In this document: positions 9,262-17,581 of the stretch, piece by piece | Position numbering within the stretch: position 1 is the first letter of the stretch | Layout of the letters: every line of letters begins with the position of its first letter | Assembly: GCA_052387675.1 (NCBI GenBank) | Contig: JBQTIY010000003.1 | Coordinates: forward strand, 1-64,000 | Length of the DNA: 64,000 nt | Source of the DNA: JBQTIY01 sp052387675 | GTDB lineage: Bacteria > Planctomycetota > B15-G4 | Reading direction: 5' to 3' | Made by a program: the position numbers and the translations under genes | The notes under the pieces: model-generated | Databases searched by the model: none | What the model was told of the DNA's origin: nothing | What the model saw: the letters and a program-made list of their open reading frames with translations, nothing else

Positions 9262-10337
9262 GGAATGCGCTCGCCGAACGCCTGCTGGCGAACGTCATGA
9301 ATTGGTCGCCGGCCGATGTGGCGCGCGAGCGGCCGGTCCTGCAGGCGCTCGCGGAGCTCAAGTACGACGAGTACCAGCAGTTCTCGCCCGGCATGAGGTT
9401 CGTCGAGAGCCTTGCACTCTGGCTCGCGCAGTTCACACCCGAAGAGCGTCGGATCGCATACGACTTCATCCGTTCGCGGCTGATCTTCCTCTCGGAAGCG
9501 GAGATGGCCCACTTCGCCGCGGTGATGTACCCAGACTTTCTCCGTCCGAGGCTTCTGGAGCGGGCGGCCGCGGCCGACAAAGCGAGTCCGTTCCACGTCG
9601 GCCGTGTCGCACGAGGCGACACGTTTCGCCGTCTCGAGGCTTCGACGCTGTACTTCGGGCTGAGCGACGGGGCGAGGATCGACCAGTTCCGGCGTAGCAA
9701 TCGGGAGCTGTCTCACGAGCAGATCTTCCCGAGCTACGAGCTCTCGGAGGACCGAGTCGGCGAGCTGCAAGGCTGGCTCGAACAGCACGGGGCCGGCGGC
9801 AGTCCCGTGCCCGCTATCGTTCTGATCGACGACCTCTCTGCCAGCGGGACGAGCTACTTGCGCGAGGAGGACGGCGAACTGAAGGGCAAGGTCGCCAAGT
9901 TCCTCCGACGGATCACGGCGAGCGCCAAGTGGAAGGACGTCGTGAAGTTCCCGGACACGTCGGTCGTCGTCGCCCTGTACGTCGCCACGGCACAGGCTCT
10001 CGAGAACATCCGTGCGGGCGCCAAGAAGCTGGAGGCGGAGTTCCGCGCGCAGGTCGAGGTCGTCCCCGTGCAGATCCTCGACGAGAGGCTGCGGATCTCG
10101 GCATCCTCGACGGAGCCCTTTGTCCAGCTCGTCGAGAAGTACTACGACCCCGCGATCGAAGACGAGCACACCAAGAAGGGCGGCACCAACGTCAAGTACG
10201 GATTCTCCGCGTGCGGTCTTCCCCTTGTCCTCCACCACAACACGCCGAACAACTCGCTTTGCCTCCTCTGGGTCGAGAACAGCGAGAAGGTCCTACCCCT
10301 GTTCGAACGGTTTAGCCGGTTCCGGAGGGACTCGTGA
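9258..10337 (+). CDS. Phosphoribosyltransferase-like protein (island gene 2)
   Basis: Protein of 359 residues starting at a GTG that overlaps the previous stop. The key feature is the PRPP-binding loop VLIDDLSASGTS at residues 188-199: hydrophobics, two acidic residues, then small residues with Gly197-Thr198, as in type I phosphoribosyltransferases. The N-terminal 100 residues are helical and include RSRLIFLSEAEMAHF. The region after the loop lacks a recognisable salvage-enzyme base-specificity hood, so it is unlikely to be a housekeeping purine or pyrimidine salvage enzyme. From memory Pfam has a family named PRTase-CE for such conflict-linked proteins; I could not check membership. It may use PRPP to make or modify a nucleotide, or may only bind a ligand. 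Confidence 0.8.
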   Translation: MRNALAERLLANVMNWSPADVARERPVLQALAELKYDEYQQFSPGMRFVESLALWLAQFTPEERRIAYDFIRSRLIFLSEAEMAHFAAVMYPDFLRPRLLERAAAADKASPFHVGRVARGDTFRRLEASTLYFGLSDGARIDQFRRSNRELSHEQIFPSYELSEDRVGELQGWLEQHGAGGSPVPAIVLIDDLSASGTSYLREEDGELKGKVAKFLRRITASAKWKDVVKFPDTSVVVALYVATAQALENIRAGAKKLEAEFRAQVEVVPVQILDERLRISASSTEPFVQLVEKYYDPAIEDEHTKKGGTNVKYGFSACGLPLVLHHNTPNNSLCLLWVENSEKVLPLFERFSRFRRDS

Positions 10338-12259
10338 ACGACCTCCGGAACCCGTTCCGGATGCAAGCAGCGGAGCACATCGAATCGGACTCGGACTTTC
10401 TCAAGCTCTTCGGTCCCGGCGTCCTGGACCTGGTTCCCGCTGGCGAGACTTTCGCCCGCGCCCTGTTCATCCGGAGCGCTCCCGGGGGGGGGAAGACGTC
10501 CCTGTTGAAGCTCTTCACCCCGTCCGTTCTCCATACCCTGGTCGCGCTTCGCACACACCCCGACTATCGGGAGCTGTTCCAGCGATTGAAGCAGCTCGGA
10601 GCGATCGACGAGCATAGTCTCGGCATTGTCGGCGTAATGCTCTCGTGCGGCAGAACTTTTCCCGCACTCGCTGACCTAGGCCTCTCAGCGCCCCGCGCGC
10701 GACGGTTGCTGCTGGCGCTTCTCGATGCCCGGATCATGCTGGGCGCCCTCAGGAGCGCGCTGACGACGCGCCGACTTAAGTACCCCGAGGACTTGGCACG
10801 AGTGCGTATCGAGCCGTCCGCCGGCGAGACACCACCCGGGCTCAGCGTTCCGTGCGACGGGATCGCTGCGCGCACCTGGGCGGAAGGGCTCGAACGATCG
10901 ATTTGCGACCTGATTGACAGCCTCGCCACACCGAACGGTGCCGGATTTACGGGACACGACGCACTGCTCATGCTCCCGTTACTTGATCAGAATGCGATCT
11001 CCGTGGATTCCGATGCTCCGACGACGCGATGGGTCGTGTTGCTCGACGATGTCCACAAGTTGTCGCGGGATCAGCGAGATGCGGTCTGCGAAACCTTCAT
11101 TGAGCAACGCAGCCGAACCACCGTCTGGATTGCGGAGAGACTCGAGGCGCTTCCGCAGGACGAGGTGCTTGCGGCGGGCGCTTTGCCCGGACGCGACTAC
11201 GACATCATCAACTTGGAGGAGGCTTGGAGGCGGACACCGAAGCGCTTCGAAGCCGCGATCGCGACGATCGCGGACCGGCGCGCGCGCATGGCTGCCGACG
11301 TCGCCACTGGAGAGACTCCGAGCTCGTTCGTCGCGCTGATCGACGAGAACCTCAGCGCACCCGAGTTAGAGCCACGAGTGCAGTCCGCCCTGACGACCGT
11401 TGCCGATCGCGTGCGCGCGACCGCGGCCCATGAGTCCAAGTACAAAGAGTGGGTGCAAGCTCGAGAGGACGCGGATGGAACTCCGTACGAACAACTCATC
11501 GCTTGGCGCGCGCTGGAGATTCTCATCGAGCGTCACCGTCGCAAGAAACAGCAGAGCTTCGACTTCGCGCTGTCGCGGGAGGAGCTCGAGGAGAAGGATG
11601 ACTCCTCCGTCAAGGCGGCGGCCGAGCTCTTTGTGTCCAGAGAGCTCTCCCTTCCGTACTACTTCGGTTCCTCGCGGCTCGCGTACCTCGGATCGTTCAA
11701 CGTCGAACAGTATCTCCGGCTCGCCGGGGACCTCTTCGAGGAGTCGCTGGCTAAGTCCCTTCTCCGGCAGTCTCCAACCCTCTCGCCGGATCGACAGCAG
11801 GCAATCCTACGCGGCGCTGCCGAGACACGAGTCCGCGATTTGCCGCGCAGGGCGAAGAACGGCCGCGACGTGATGACGTTCTTGGAGGCCGTCGGGGGGT
11901 TCTGCCGCGACGTGACCTACCAGCCGAATGCGCCGTACGCACCCGGTGTCAACGGAGTCGCGATCAGCATGCAGGAGCGCGAGACGCTCCTTGGCACGGA
12001 GGGTGCCAAGGCGGATCCCGCTCGCGCAAGGTTCGCGCAGATGCTCGCGACCGGTGTTGCGAACAACCTCCTCCACGCGGAGCTCGACAAGAGCGTAAAG
12101 AACCAGCGATGGATGATCCTCTACCTCAATCGTGTCGTGTGCCTCCGGTATGATCTCCCGCTGAACTTCGGCGGCTTTCGCGAACGGCCGCTGAACGATC
12201 TCGTCGGCTGGATGGAGCGGGGCTACCGGTCGCCCAAGGCGAGGGGGCTGCCGCTGTGA
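10334..12259 (+). CDS. ORC/CDC6-like AAA+ ATPase (island gene 3)
   Basis: Protein of 641 residues, GTG start overlapping the previous stop. It opens with NPFRMQAAEHIESDSDFLKLF, then FIRSAPGGGKTSLLKLF (Walker A, residues 46-62) and WVVLLDDVHKL (Walker B, 233-243, with DD in place of the usual DE). A large alpha-helical region follows. The layout resembles initiator-type or STAND-type AAA+ ATPases, and NCBI-style naming for such proteins is ORC-CDC6 family AAA ATPase (recalled, not checked). A likely role is sensing or ATP-driven switching in the module. The Walker A codons include an uninterrupted run of nine G (10484-10492). Downstream partner overlaps by GTGA. Confidence 0.8.
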   Translation: MNDLRNPFRMQAAEHIESDSDFLKLFGPGVLDLVPAGETFARALFIRSAPGGGKTSLLKLFTPSVLHTLVALRTHPDYRELFQRLKQLGAIDEHSLGIVGVMLSCGRTFPALADLGLSAPRARRLLLALLDARIMLGALRSALTTRRLKYPEDLARVRIEPSAGETPPGLSVPCDGIAARTWAEGLERSICDLIDSLATPNGAGFTGHDALLMLPLLDQNAISVDSDAPTTRWVVLLDDVHKLSRDQRDAVCETFIEQRSRTTVWIAERLEALPQDEVLAAGALPGRDYDIINLEEAWRRTPKRFEAAIATIADRRARMAADVATGETPSSFVALIDENLSAPELEPRVQSALTTVADRVRATAAHESKYKEWVQAREDADGTPYEQLIAWRALEILIERHRRKKQQSFDFALSREELEEKDDSSVKAAAELFVSRELSLPYYFGSSRLAYLGSFNVEQYLRLAGDLFEESLAKSLLRQSPTLSPDRQQAILRGAAETRVRDLPRRAKNGRDVMTFLEAVGGFCRDVTYQPNAPYAPGVNGVAISMQERETLLGTEGAKADPARARFAQMLATGVANNLLHAELDKSVKNQRWMILYLNRVVCLRYDLPLNFGGFRERPLNDLVGWMERGYRSPKARGLPL

Positions 12260-13386
12260 CCACAGACCTCCGTTGGCGAAACTACGTGCTCGGAAACGAC
12301 ACGGTGGCGATGTGGCGCACGCTCTTCAACGAGAAGAAGCGGGACGTCCTCTACGTCCTCGGACTCGGCTTCGACGAGAGAATGTGCCTCGGGATCGAGG
12401 CGGTCTTCGCCGCAGGCGGCGAGGGGAGGCGCGACGTCTGCCTGCTGACGTTCGACGAAGGTCCGGAGTCGGCGTCGCGGGCGCACGGCGATCTGCGCGC
12501 GGCGAACGCGACGCGCATTGAGGCAGTCGTCGCCGCCGACGGCCGGACGTGCCGGCGTCGGAACATCCGGCTCGTCTCCGACGAAGGACGCCCGATCGGA
12601 GGGCGGAGCATTACTAGGGAGTTCGAAGGCCCGGCCGAGTTCAGCGCGTACACGGACGTCGTCGTCGACGTGAGTGCACTCCCCCGCGGCTTGTACTTCC
12701 CGCTGCTTGCCAAGCTGCTCAGCGTCTTCGACCAAGTCAAGACCGATGGCGTCGTCCGCAATCTGCACGTCATCGTCGCGCACTCGCCTGTGCTCGACTC
12801 CGCGATCCAAGACGAGGGCATCGACGAAGCCACATTCCTCCACGGGTTCTCCGCCGCGGAGTTCGAGCGGGAGGCGACGCGCGAACAGCCCCGCGTGTGG
12901 ATACCAGTTCTCGGCCGCGGTCAACTCGTTCAGCTCGACCGAATACTCGAGCTCGTGAAGCCGGACGAGATCTGCCCTGTACTGCCCTCTCCGGCGCAGA
13001 ATCCGCGCGAGGCCGACGACTTGATGCTGGAGTACCGCGAACTCCTCTTCGACCAGTTGCGCGTCGAGCCGCGCAACATCATCTATGCGTCGGAGGCCAA
13101 TCCGTTCGAGGTCTACCGGCAGATCGTGCGTTCGGTTCGCCACTACCGGCGCGCGCTCGCGCCGTTGAGCGGGTGCAAGGCGGTTGTGTCCGCGATGTCG
13201 TCGAAGCTCTCTTCGATCGGAGCGCTGCTCGCCGCCTACGAACTGCGGAGCGGTTCGGCCGACGATCGCGTCGATGTCGGCGTCGCCCACGTCGAGGCGC
13301 GGGGCTACGCCCTCAACCGGCCGGCGGAAGTTCCTGACCCGACGCTGCACAGCCTCTGGCTGGCGGGAGAGTGCCATGGCGAATAG
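12256..13386 (+). CDS. Unknown Rossmann-like protein (island gene 4)
   Basis: 376 residues; GTG start overlaps the ATPase stop. I do not recognise the family. Visible elements are a beta strand and turn VLYVLGLGFDERM (31-43), a second strand-rich segment DVVVDVSALPRG (134-145), WIPVLGRGQLVQLDRI (215-230), and NIIYASEANPFEVYRQI (274-290). A glycine/serine-rich nucleotide-like loop follows at 309-328, AVVSAMSSKLSSIGALLAAY. Alternating strands and helices suggest two alpha/beta domains that might bind a nucleotide or sugar phosphate. There is no signal peptide, membrane segment or known catalytic motif. Its place inside an overlapping operon implies it is an obligate component; it could be the sensor or the effector. 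Confidence 0.75.
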   Translation: MTTDLRWRNYVLGNDTVAMWRTLFNEKKRDVLYVLGLGFDERMCLGIEAVFAAGGEGRRDVCLLTFDEGPESASRAHGDLRAANATRIEAVVAADGRTCRRRNIRLVSDEGRPIGGRSITREFEGPAEFSAYTDVVVDVSALPRGLYFPLLAKLLSVFDQVKTDGVVRNLHVIVAHSPVLDSAIQDEGIDEATFLHGFSAAEFEREATREQPRVWIPVLGRGQLVQLDRILELVKPDEICPVLPSPAQNPREADDLMLEYRELLFDQLRVEPRNIIYASEANPFEVYRQIVRSVRHYRRALAPLSGCKAVVSAMSSKLSSIGALLAAYELRSGSADDRVDVGVAHVEARGYALNRPAEVPDPTLHSLWLAGECHGE

Positions 13387-14452
13387 GCGCAAAGAATCGG
13401 TGCACTGCGTTGGTACGGGGTTCATCGCGCTCGACGTCATTCGGACGGCCGTCGCAGACAACGTCACTCTCGAGCGCCGCCACGCAGGTGGCTCCTGCGG
13501 CAACGTTCTCGCGATTCTGTCGTACCTCGGATTGCGCGCGTCCGCGGTCGGTCGCATCGGCGACGACCGGGCGGGCGAGGAGCTCGTCGCCGATCTTCGC
13601 GGGCGCAACGTGAACGTAAAGTTCCTAGTCACGGAGGACGAGCGGCGCACTCCGATCGTGATCCAGGAGTCGTTCATCGACTCACGAGGCCGTGCACGAC
13701 ATCGGTTCTCGCGGGAGTGTCCCGTCTGCGGCGCGACGATGCCGGGGTATCGCCCCCTCCTCGCCTCCGACGCGGGTAGCGTCGCCGCCGCCTTGCCAGA
13801 GCATGGACTCTTCTTCTTCGACCGCGTCGCGCCGGGCGCCTTGGCGCTCGCGCGCGCGAGCCGCAAGCGGGGCGCGCTCGTCGTGTTCGAGCCCTCGGGT
13901 GTCAAGGACCAGGATCTCTTCATCGAGTGCCTCCGTGTGTCGCACGTCCTGAAGTACTCGCATGAGCGACTGTCGGATATCGGAGCCTTGGTCGCGCGGG
14001 CGCGGCCGACAGTCGAAGTAGAGACTCTTGGGGCGGAGGGATTGCGGTACAGGATGCTCAAGTCGGATCGGGTGTCGGGCTGGCATCGACTCGCCGCCTT
14101 GCCGGCGCCGTCGATTCGCGACGCGGCCGGGAGCGGGGACTGGTGCACTGCGGGCTTCATGTTCCGTGTCGCTGGCGGCGTTACGAGCGTGGCCACGCGT
14201 CTGAACGACCCGGGCATCGTGGGTGAAGGGCTTCGGTTCGGTCAGTCCTTGGCCGCGCTCAACTGTGCATTCGACGGCGCACGGGGCCTGATGTACGAGA
14301 TGGGCCGAGCAGCGGCACTGAGAGCGGCCACGCGCCTCTTGAAGCGTGGAATGCCGACGATGCCGCATGCATCGCCGCAGCCGATCGTCAAGGTTCGACC
14401 AAGTCACAACTGCGAGGTCTGTACATCGGATCTTCGCGCGGCACGCGCGTGA
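13376..14452 (+). CDS. PfkB-family carbohydrate/nucleoside kinase (island gene 5)
   Basis: 358 residues from ATG 13376, which has GGGAGA six bases upstream and overlaps the previous gene by 11 bases. The N-terminal PfkB signature is AGGSCGNVLAILSYLG with VGRIGDDRAGEEL (about residues 37-70). The C-terminal catalytic motif is RDAAGSGDW (248-256), with the general-base aspartate in place of the usual DTxGAGD. Unusual for the family are a CPVC pair at 115-118 and a NCEVC pair near 345-349 at the tail, which together could form a zinc site. PfkB enzymes phosphorylate sugars or nucleosides with ATP. The substrate here is unknown, but a kinase and a HAD phosphatase in one operon suggest a phosphorylated intermediate made and consumed within the module. 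Confidence 0.85.
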   Translation: MANRRKESVHCVGTGFIALDVIRTAVADNVTLERRHAGGSCGNVLAILSYLGLRASAVGRIGDDRAGEELVADLRGRNVNVKFLVTEDERRTPIVIQESFIDSRGRARHRFSRECPVCGATMPGYRPLLASDAGSVAAALPEHGLFFFDRVAPGALALARASRKRGALVVFEPSGVKDQDLFIECLRVSHVLKYSHERLSDIGALVARARPTVEVETLGAEGLRYRMLKSDRVSGWHRLAALPAPSIRDAAGSGDWCTAGFMFRVAGGVTSVATRLNDPGIVGEGLRFGQSLAALNCAFDGARGLMYEMGRAAALRAATRLLKRGMPTMPHASPQPIVKVRPSHNCEVCTSDLRAARA

Positions 14453-14478
14453 TGTACGAACGACGATGAGGCCGAGCG

Positions 14479-14831
14479 ATGAGTCGGCTGTCGCTCACTC
14501 CGAGGGCCCATTTACTGACCTGCCACGGCGTGCTGGCGCCGGCCGTCGAGTCGTCGGCCCGCGGTAGAGCGGAAGCCGGGGCCGGTACCGCGGCAGACCG
14601 CTGTACCGCCAAGCGCTCAGTCTGCGCCGCTGACTGTCACCCCCTGGGCCGCACTGCTCAAGCACGTCTTCGCCGTGGACGTGCTGCGGCTGCGGCGGCC
14701 GGCGCAGGATCCTGGCGGCCATCACGCAGTCTGAGGTCATCGTCGCGATCCTCGCGGCGCGGCGCCTGCCGACCGAGGTGCCGGTGGTGTACCCGGCGCG
14801 TTGGCTGCCGGGGCTCTTAGAAGAGGTGTGA
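14479..14831 (+). pseudogene. IS91-family transposase C-terminal remnant
   Basis: Three pieces of an IS91-type (Y2) transposase C-terminus survive in different frames. LSLTPRAHLLTCHGVLAP starts near 14488, TPWAALLKHVFAVDVLR near 14639, and GCGGRRRILAAIT near 14688. The last piece continues through VIVAILAARRLPTEVP and LPGLLEEV to a TGA at 14829-14831. From memory, intact family members read LTPLELL, HGVLAPNA, WAELLRRVFAVDVLRCPRCGG and RILAAIT in this order, so the assignment is good. At least two frameshifts and internal deletions make it non-functional, and the catalytic N-terminal part is absent. It lies just downstream of the PfkB gene and directly abuts the right flanking repeat. Confidence 0.8.
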
Positions 14832-14950
14832 CGCGCAGGGGGCACGCTGAAGAGGTGAAGCGGAAGTCGACGGCCCCGCGACAGGCTGACGCTGCGAGCG
14901 GAGAGAGCGGAGAGTTCAGCGGGGAGGCCCCGGGCCGAGGCGAGCCCATG
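14830..14950 (+). repeat. Right copy of island-flanking direct repeat
   Basis: Same block order as 6929-7122, beginning GACGCGCAGGGGGCACGC and ending CGAGCCCATG, but without the insertions of the left copy. It begins at the stop codon of the IS91-like remnant, as expected if it is that element's terminal sequence. Together the copies bracket about 7.7 kb containing the five island genes. After this copy a further 365 bases without a gene precede the acyl-CoA dehydrogenase; their second half is dispersed element A. Confidence 0.75.
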
Positions 14951-15058
14951 GGAAAGGACGCAGAAAGCGTCGAGGCGGATCCGCTCGCCTGCTCACGACA
15001 CCGCACTTCAGTGATCTCAACAAACCGCTATCTCAGATTCGTTGACAATTACCCCCTC

Positions 15059-15290
15059 GCGGACAAGCGGCAGCCCAGCACTCCCGTCGCTGTTGGCAGA
15101 GCACTCCTCGTCCGCCAACCGCCTTCCCACAATTGCATCGATGTGCGACGCGGCGGGGGTCGGTGTGCCGCGAGTTCCGAGCCGACCTCTCGGCCGCATC
15201 GGCCGAGTCGGCGAGGTGTCTGAGCGGCACCGCCGAGCCCCCGCCGCGGGCGCACGAAGCGCCCCACACTGGCGCACTTCGCGCTCTTCG
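15059..15290. repeat. Dispersed element A with middle segment
   Basis: Copy of the intergenic palindromic element, here without part D. The middle segment CAGCCCAGCACTCCCGTCGC with TTGGCAGAGCACTC matches the copy at about 4575-4625. The core runs from GTGTGCGACGCGGCGGGGG to GCGGCACCGCCGAGCCCCC with the internal CTCGGCCGCATCGGCCGAG palindrome. It lies within about 30 bases of the acyl-CoA dehydrogenase start. Nothing coding is seen between 14951 and 15316; TTGACA at 15042 has no suitable -10 partner. Confidence 0.8.
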
Positions 15291-15316
15291 CCCGCACGAT
15301 CGTTATCATCGCCCAC

Positions 15317-17578
15317 GTGGAGAATCTCGCGGTCGCGCTGACGGTCGTGATCACGGCGCTCGTGCTCGTCGTGCTGCTGCACCCGGCCACGCGCAGCCGG
15401 CTCGTCTCGCCGCTGCTCATGCGCATGGTGGGCGGGATGCTGCCACGCATGGGCGACACCGAGCGGGCGGCGCTCGAAGCCGGCACGGTCTGGTGGGATG
15501 CCGAGCTGTTCACCGGGCGGCCGCAATGGAGCCAGCTCTTTGACTTCGAGATCCAGGCCCTCTCCGAGCGCGAGCGCGCCTTCCTCGCCGGGCCGGTTGA
15601 AGAACTCTGCCGCCTCGTCGACGACTGGCAGGTCACGCAGGCCGGTGACCTTTCACCCGAGGCCTGGGCCTTCCTGAAGCGCCACGGCTTTCTGGGCCTG
15701 ATCATCCCGCAGCAGTACGGGGGCCTGGGCTTCTCGGCGCACGCGCATTCGGCCATCGTGGCGCGGCTCTCCAGTCACTGCGTGACGGCGGCGGTCTCGG
15801 TGATGGTGCCCAACTCGCTGGGGCCGGCGGAGCTGCTGCATCGCTACGGCACTCCCGAGCAGAAGCAGCACTGGCTGCCGCGCCTGGCGCGCGGCGAGGA
15901 AATCCCCTGCTTCGCGCTGACCGGCCCCGAGAACGGCAGCGATGCCGCGGCCATGGAGGCGCGCGGTGTCGTGGAGCGACGCGTCGTTGCTGGCCAGGAG
16001 GTGCTGGGCCTGCGCCTCGACTGGGACAAGCGCTACACCACGTTAGGCCCCGTCGCCACGGTGCTCGGCATCGCCTTCAAGCTAAGCGACCCACAGCGCC
16101 TGCTCGGCGGCGAAGTGGAGCGGGGCATCACGCTGGCGCTCGTGCCGGCCGCCACGCCCGGCGTGGAGATCGGCGAGCGCCACGATCCGCTCGGCGTGCC
16201 CTTCCTCAATGGGCCCAATCGCGGCCGCGGCGTCTTCGTGCCGGTGGAGGCGATCATCGGCGGGCCCGCCATGGCCGGCCAGGGCTGGCGCATGCTCATG
16301 GACTGCCTCGCGGCCGGCCGCTCGATCAGCCTGCCCTCGCTGGCCAGCGGCTGCAGCCAGTTCGTGGGGCGCTGGGTCTCGGCCTATGCGAGCGTGCGAC
16401 GGCAGTTCAACCTGCCCATCGGGCGTTTCGAGGGCGTGCAGGAGCGCCTCGCGCGCATCGCCGGTTTCACTTATCTCACCGATGCAGCGCGCGCGCTCAC
16501 CGTGGGCGCCGTGGACGCCGGACAGCAGCCGGCCGTGCTCTCGGCCATCGGCAAGGCCTGGCTCACCGAGGCCATGCGCGTGGTGGTCAATGACGGCATG
16601 GACGTCGTGGGCGGCGCGGGCATCGCGCGCGGGCCGCGCAATCCGCTGGCGCGCGCCTACCAGGCCGTGCCCATCGGCATCACGGTGGAAGGCGCCAACA
16701 TCCTCACGCGCTCGCTCATCGTCTTCGGTCAGGGCGCGATTCGCTGCCATCCCTTCGTGCATGAGCAGATGGAGGCCGTGCGCACGCGCGATGTGCCGCG
16801 CTTCGATCGCGCCTTCTTCGGGCACGTGGGCTTCACGATGAGCGCCTGTTTGCGCGCGCCGCTGCAGGCGCTGCTCGCGGGGCTGCCGCTGGGCTCAGGG
16901 CCGCGGCGGAGTGGCGCACGCGCCGTGCCGACATGGGTGCGCCGCGCCTGCCGTCAACTCGACCGAAAGAGCACCAGCTTCGCGCTCTGCACCGACTTCG
17001 CCATGCTCACGCTGGGCGGCGCGCTCAAGCGGCGCGAGATGCTTTCGGGGCGCCTCGCCGACGCGCTGGCTTATCAGTACCTGGCCTGCTCGGTGCTCAA
17101 GCGCCACGTGGATGAGGACGAGGCCGTGCGCGCGGCCACCGCGCCCGCCGCGCGCTGGGCCTACGCGCATTGCCAGGGCCGCGCGCAGGAAGCGCTGTCG
17201 GGCGTGATCGACAATCTGCCACTGCGGCCCGCGGGCTGGCTGCTGCGGGTACTGTGCTTCCCCTTCGGTGCGCAGGTGCGGCCGCCGAGTGATGCCCTCA
17301 CGGCCGAACTGGGCCGGGCGCTGCTCGAGGACGAGGGCCTGCGCACAGCGCTCTCGCACGATGTGCATGTGCCGTCGCCTGAGCGTGAGGGCCTGGGGCG
17401 CCTGGAGCAGGTACGCGCGCTGGCTTTTGCGGCGCGCGAGGCCGAGCGCAAGCAGCGCGCCGGTGAGGCGCTGACGCCGGCCGAGCAGGCCGCCCTCGCC
17501 GCCGCAGCCAGTGCTCAGAAGGAGGCCATCCAAGTGGATGCCTTTTCGCCCGCCGACTACCTCGCGCTGCGCGGCTGA
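15317..17578 (+). CDS. FadE-type acyl-CoA dehydrogenase
   Basis: 753 residues, the long FadE class and not the 380-residue short class. It begins with a membrane segment (LAVALTVVITALVLVVLL), typical of FadE. The dehydrogenase core follows: HGFLGLIIPQQYGGLGFSA, FALTGPENGSDAA, the FAD-contact and substrate segments QFNLPIGRFEGVQERLARI, and GMDVVGGAGIARGPRNPLA. A C-terminal extension of about 270 residues (from YQAVPIGITVEGAN onward) matches the FadE-specific domain. Reaction: first step of fatty acid beta-oxidation, oxidation of acyl-CoA to trans-2-enoyl-CoA with FAD. The start is a GTG at 15317. The stop lies 3 bases before the next gene, so they are probably co-transcribed. Confidence 0.92.
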   Translation: MENLAVALTVVITALVLVVLLHPATRSRLVSPLLMRMVGGMLPRMGDTERAALEAGTVWWDAELFTGRPQWSQLFDFEIQALSERERAFLAGPVEELCRLVDDWQVTQAGDLSPEAWAFLKRHGFLGLIIPQQYGGLGFSAHAHSAIVARLSSHCVTAAVSVMVPNSLGPAELLHRYGTPEQKQHWLPRLARGEEIPCFALTGPENGSDAAAMEARGVVERRVVAGQEVLGLRLDWDKRYTTLGPVATVLGIAFKLSDPQRLLGGEVERGITLALVPAATPGVEIGERHDPLGVPFLNGPNRGRGVFVPVEAIIGGPAMAGQGWRMLMDCLAAGRSISLPSLASGCSQFVGRWVSAYASVRRQFNLPIGRFEGVQERLARIAGFTYLTDAARALTVGAVDAGQQPAVLSAIGKAWLTEAMRVVVNDGMDVVGGAGIARGPRNPLARAYQAVPIGITVEGANILTRSLIVFGQGAIRCHPFVHEQMEAVRTRDVPRFDRAFFGHVGFTMSACLRAPLQALLAGLPLGSGPRRSGARAVPTWVRRACRQLDRKSTSFALCTDFAMLTLGGALKRREMLSGRLADALAYQYLACSVLKRHVDEDEAVRAATAPAARWAYAHCQGRAQEALSGVIDNLPLRPAGWLLRVLCFPFGAQVRPPSDALTAELGRALLEDEGLRTALSHDVHVPSPEREGLGRLEQVRALAFAAREAERKQRAGEALTPAEQAALAAAASAQKEAIQVDAFSPADYLALRG

Positions 17579-17581
17579 GCG

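Noticed and set aside
15042..15047. TTGACA as a -35 box for the acyl-CoA dehydrogenase
   Set aside because: No acceptable -10 hexamer 16-18 bases downstream, and the site lies 270 bases before the gene, upstream of element A.
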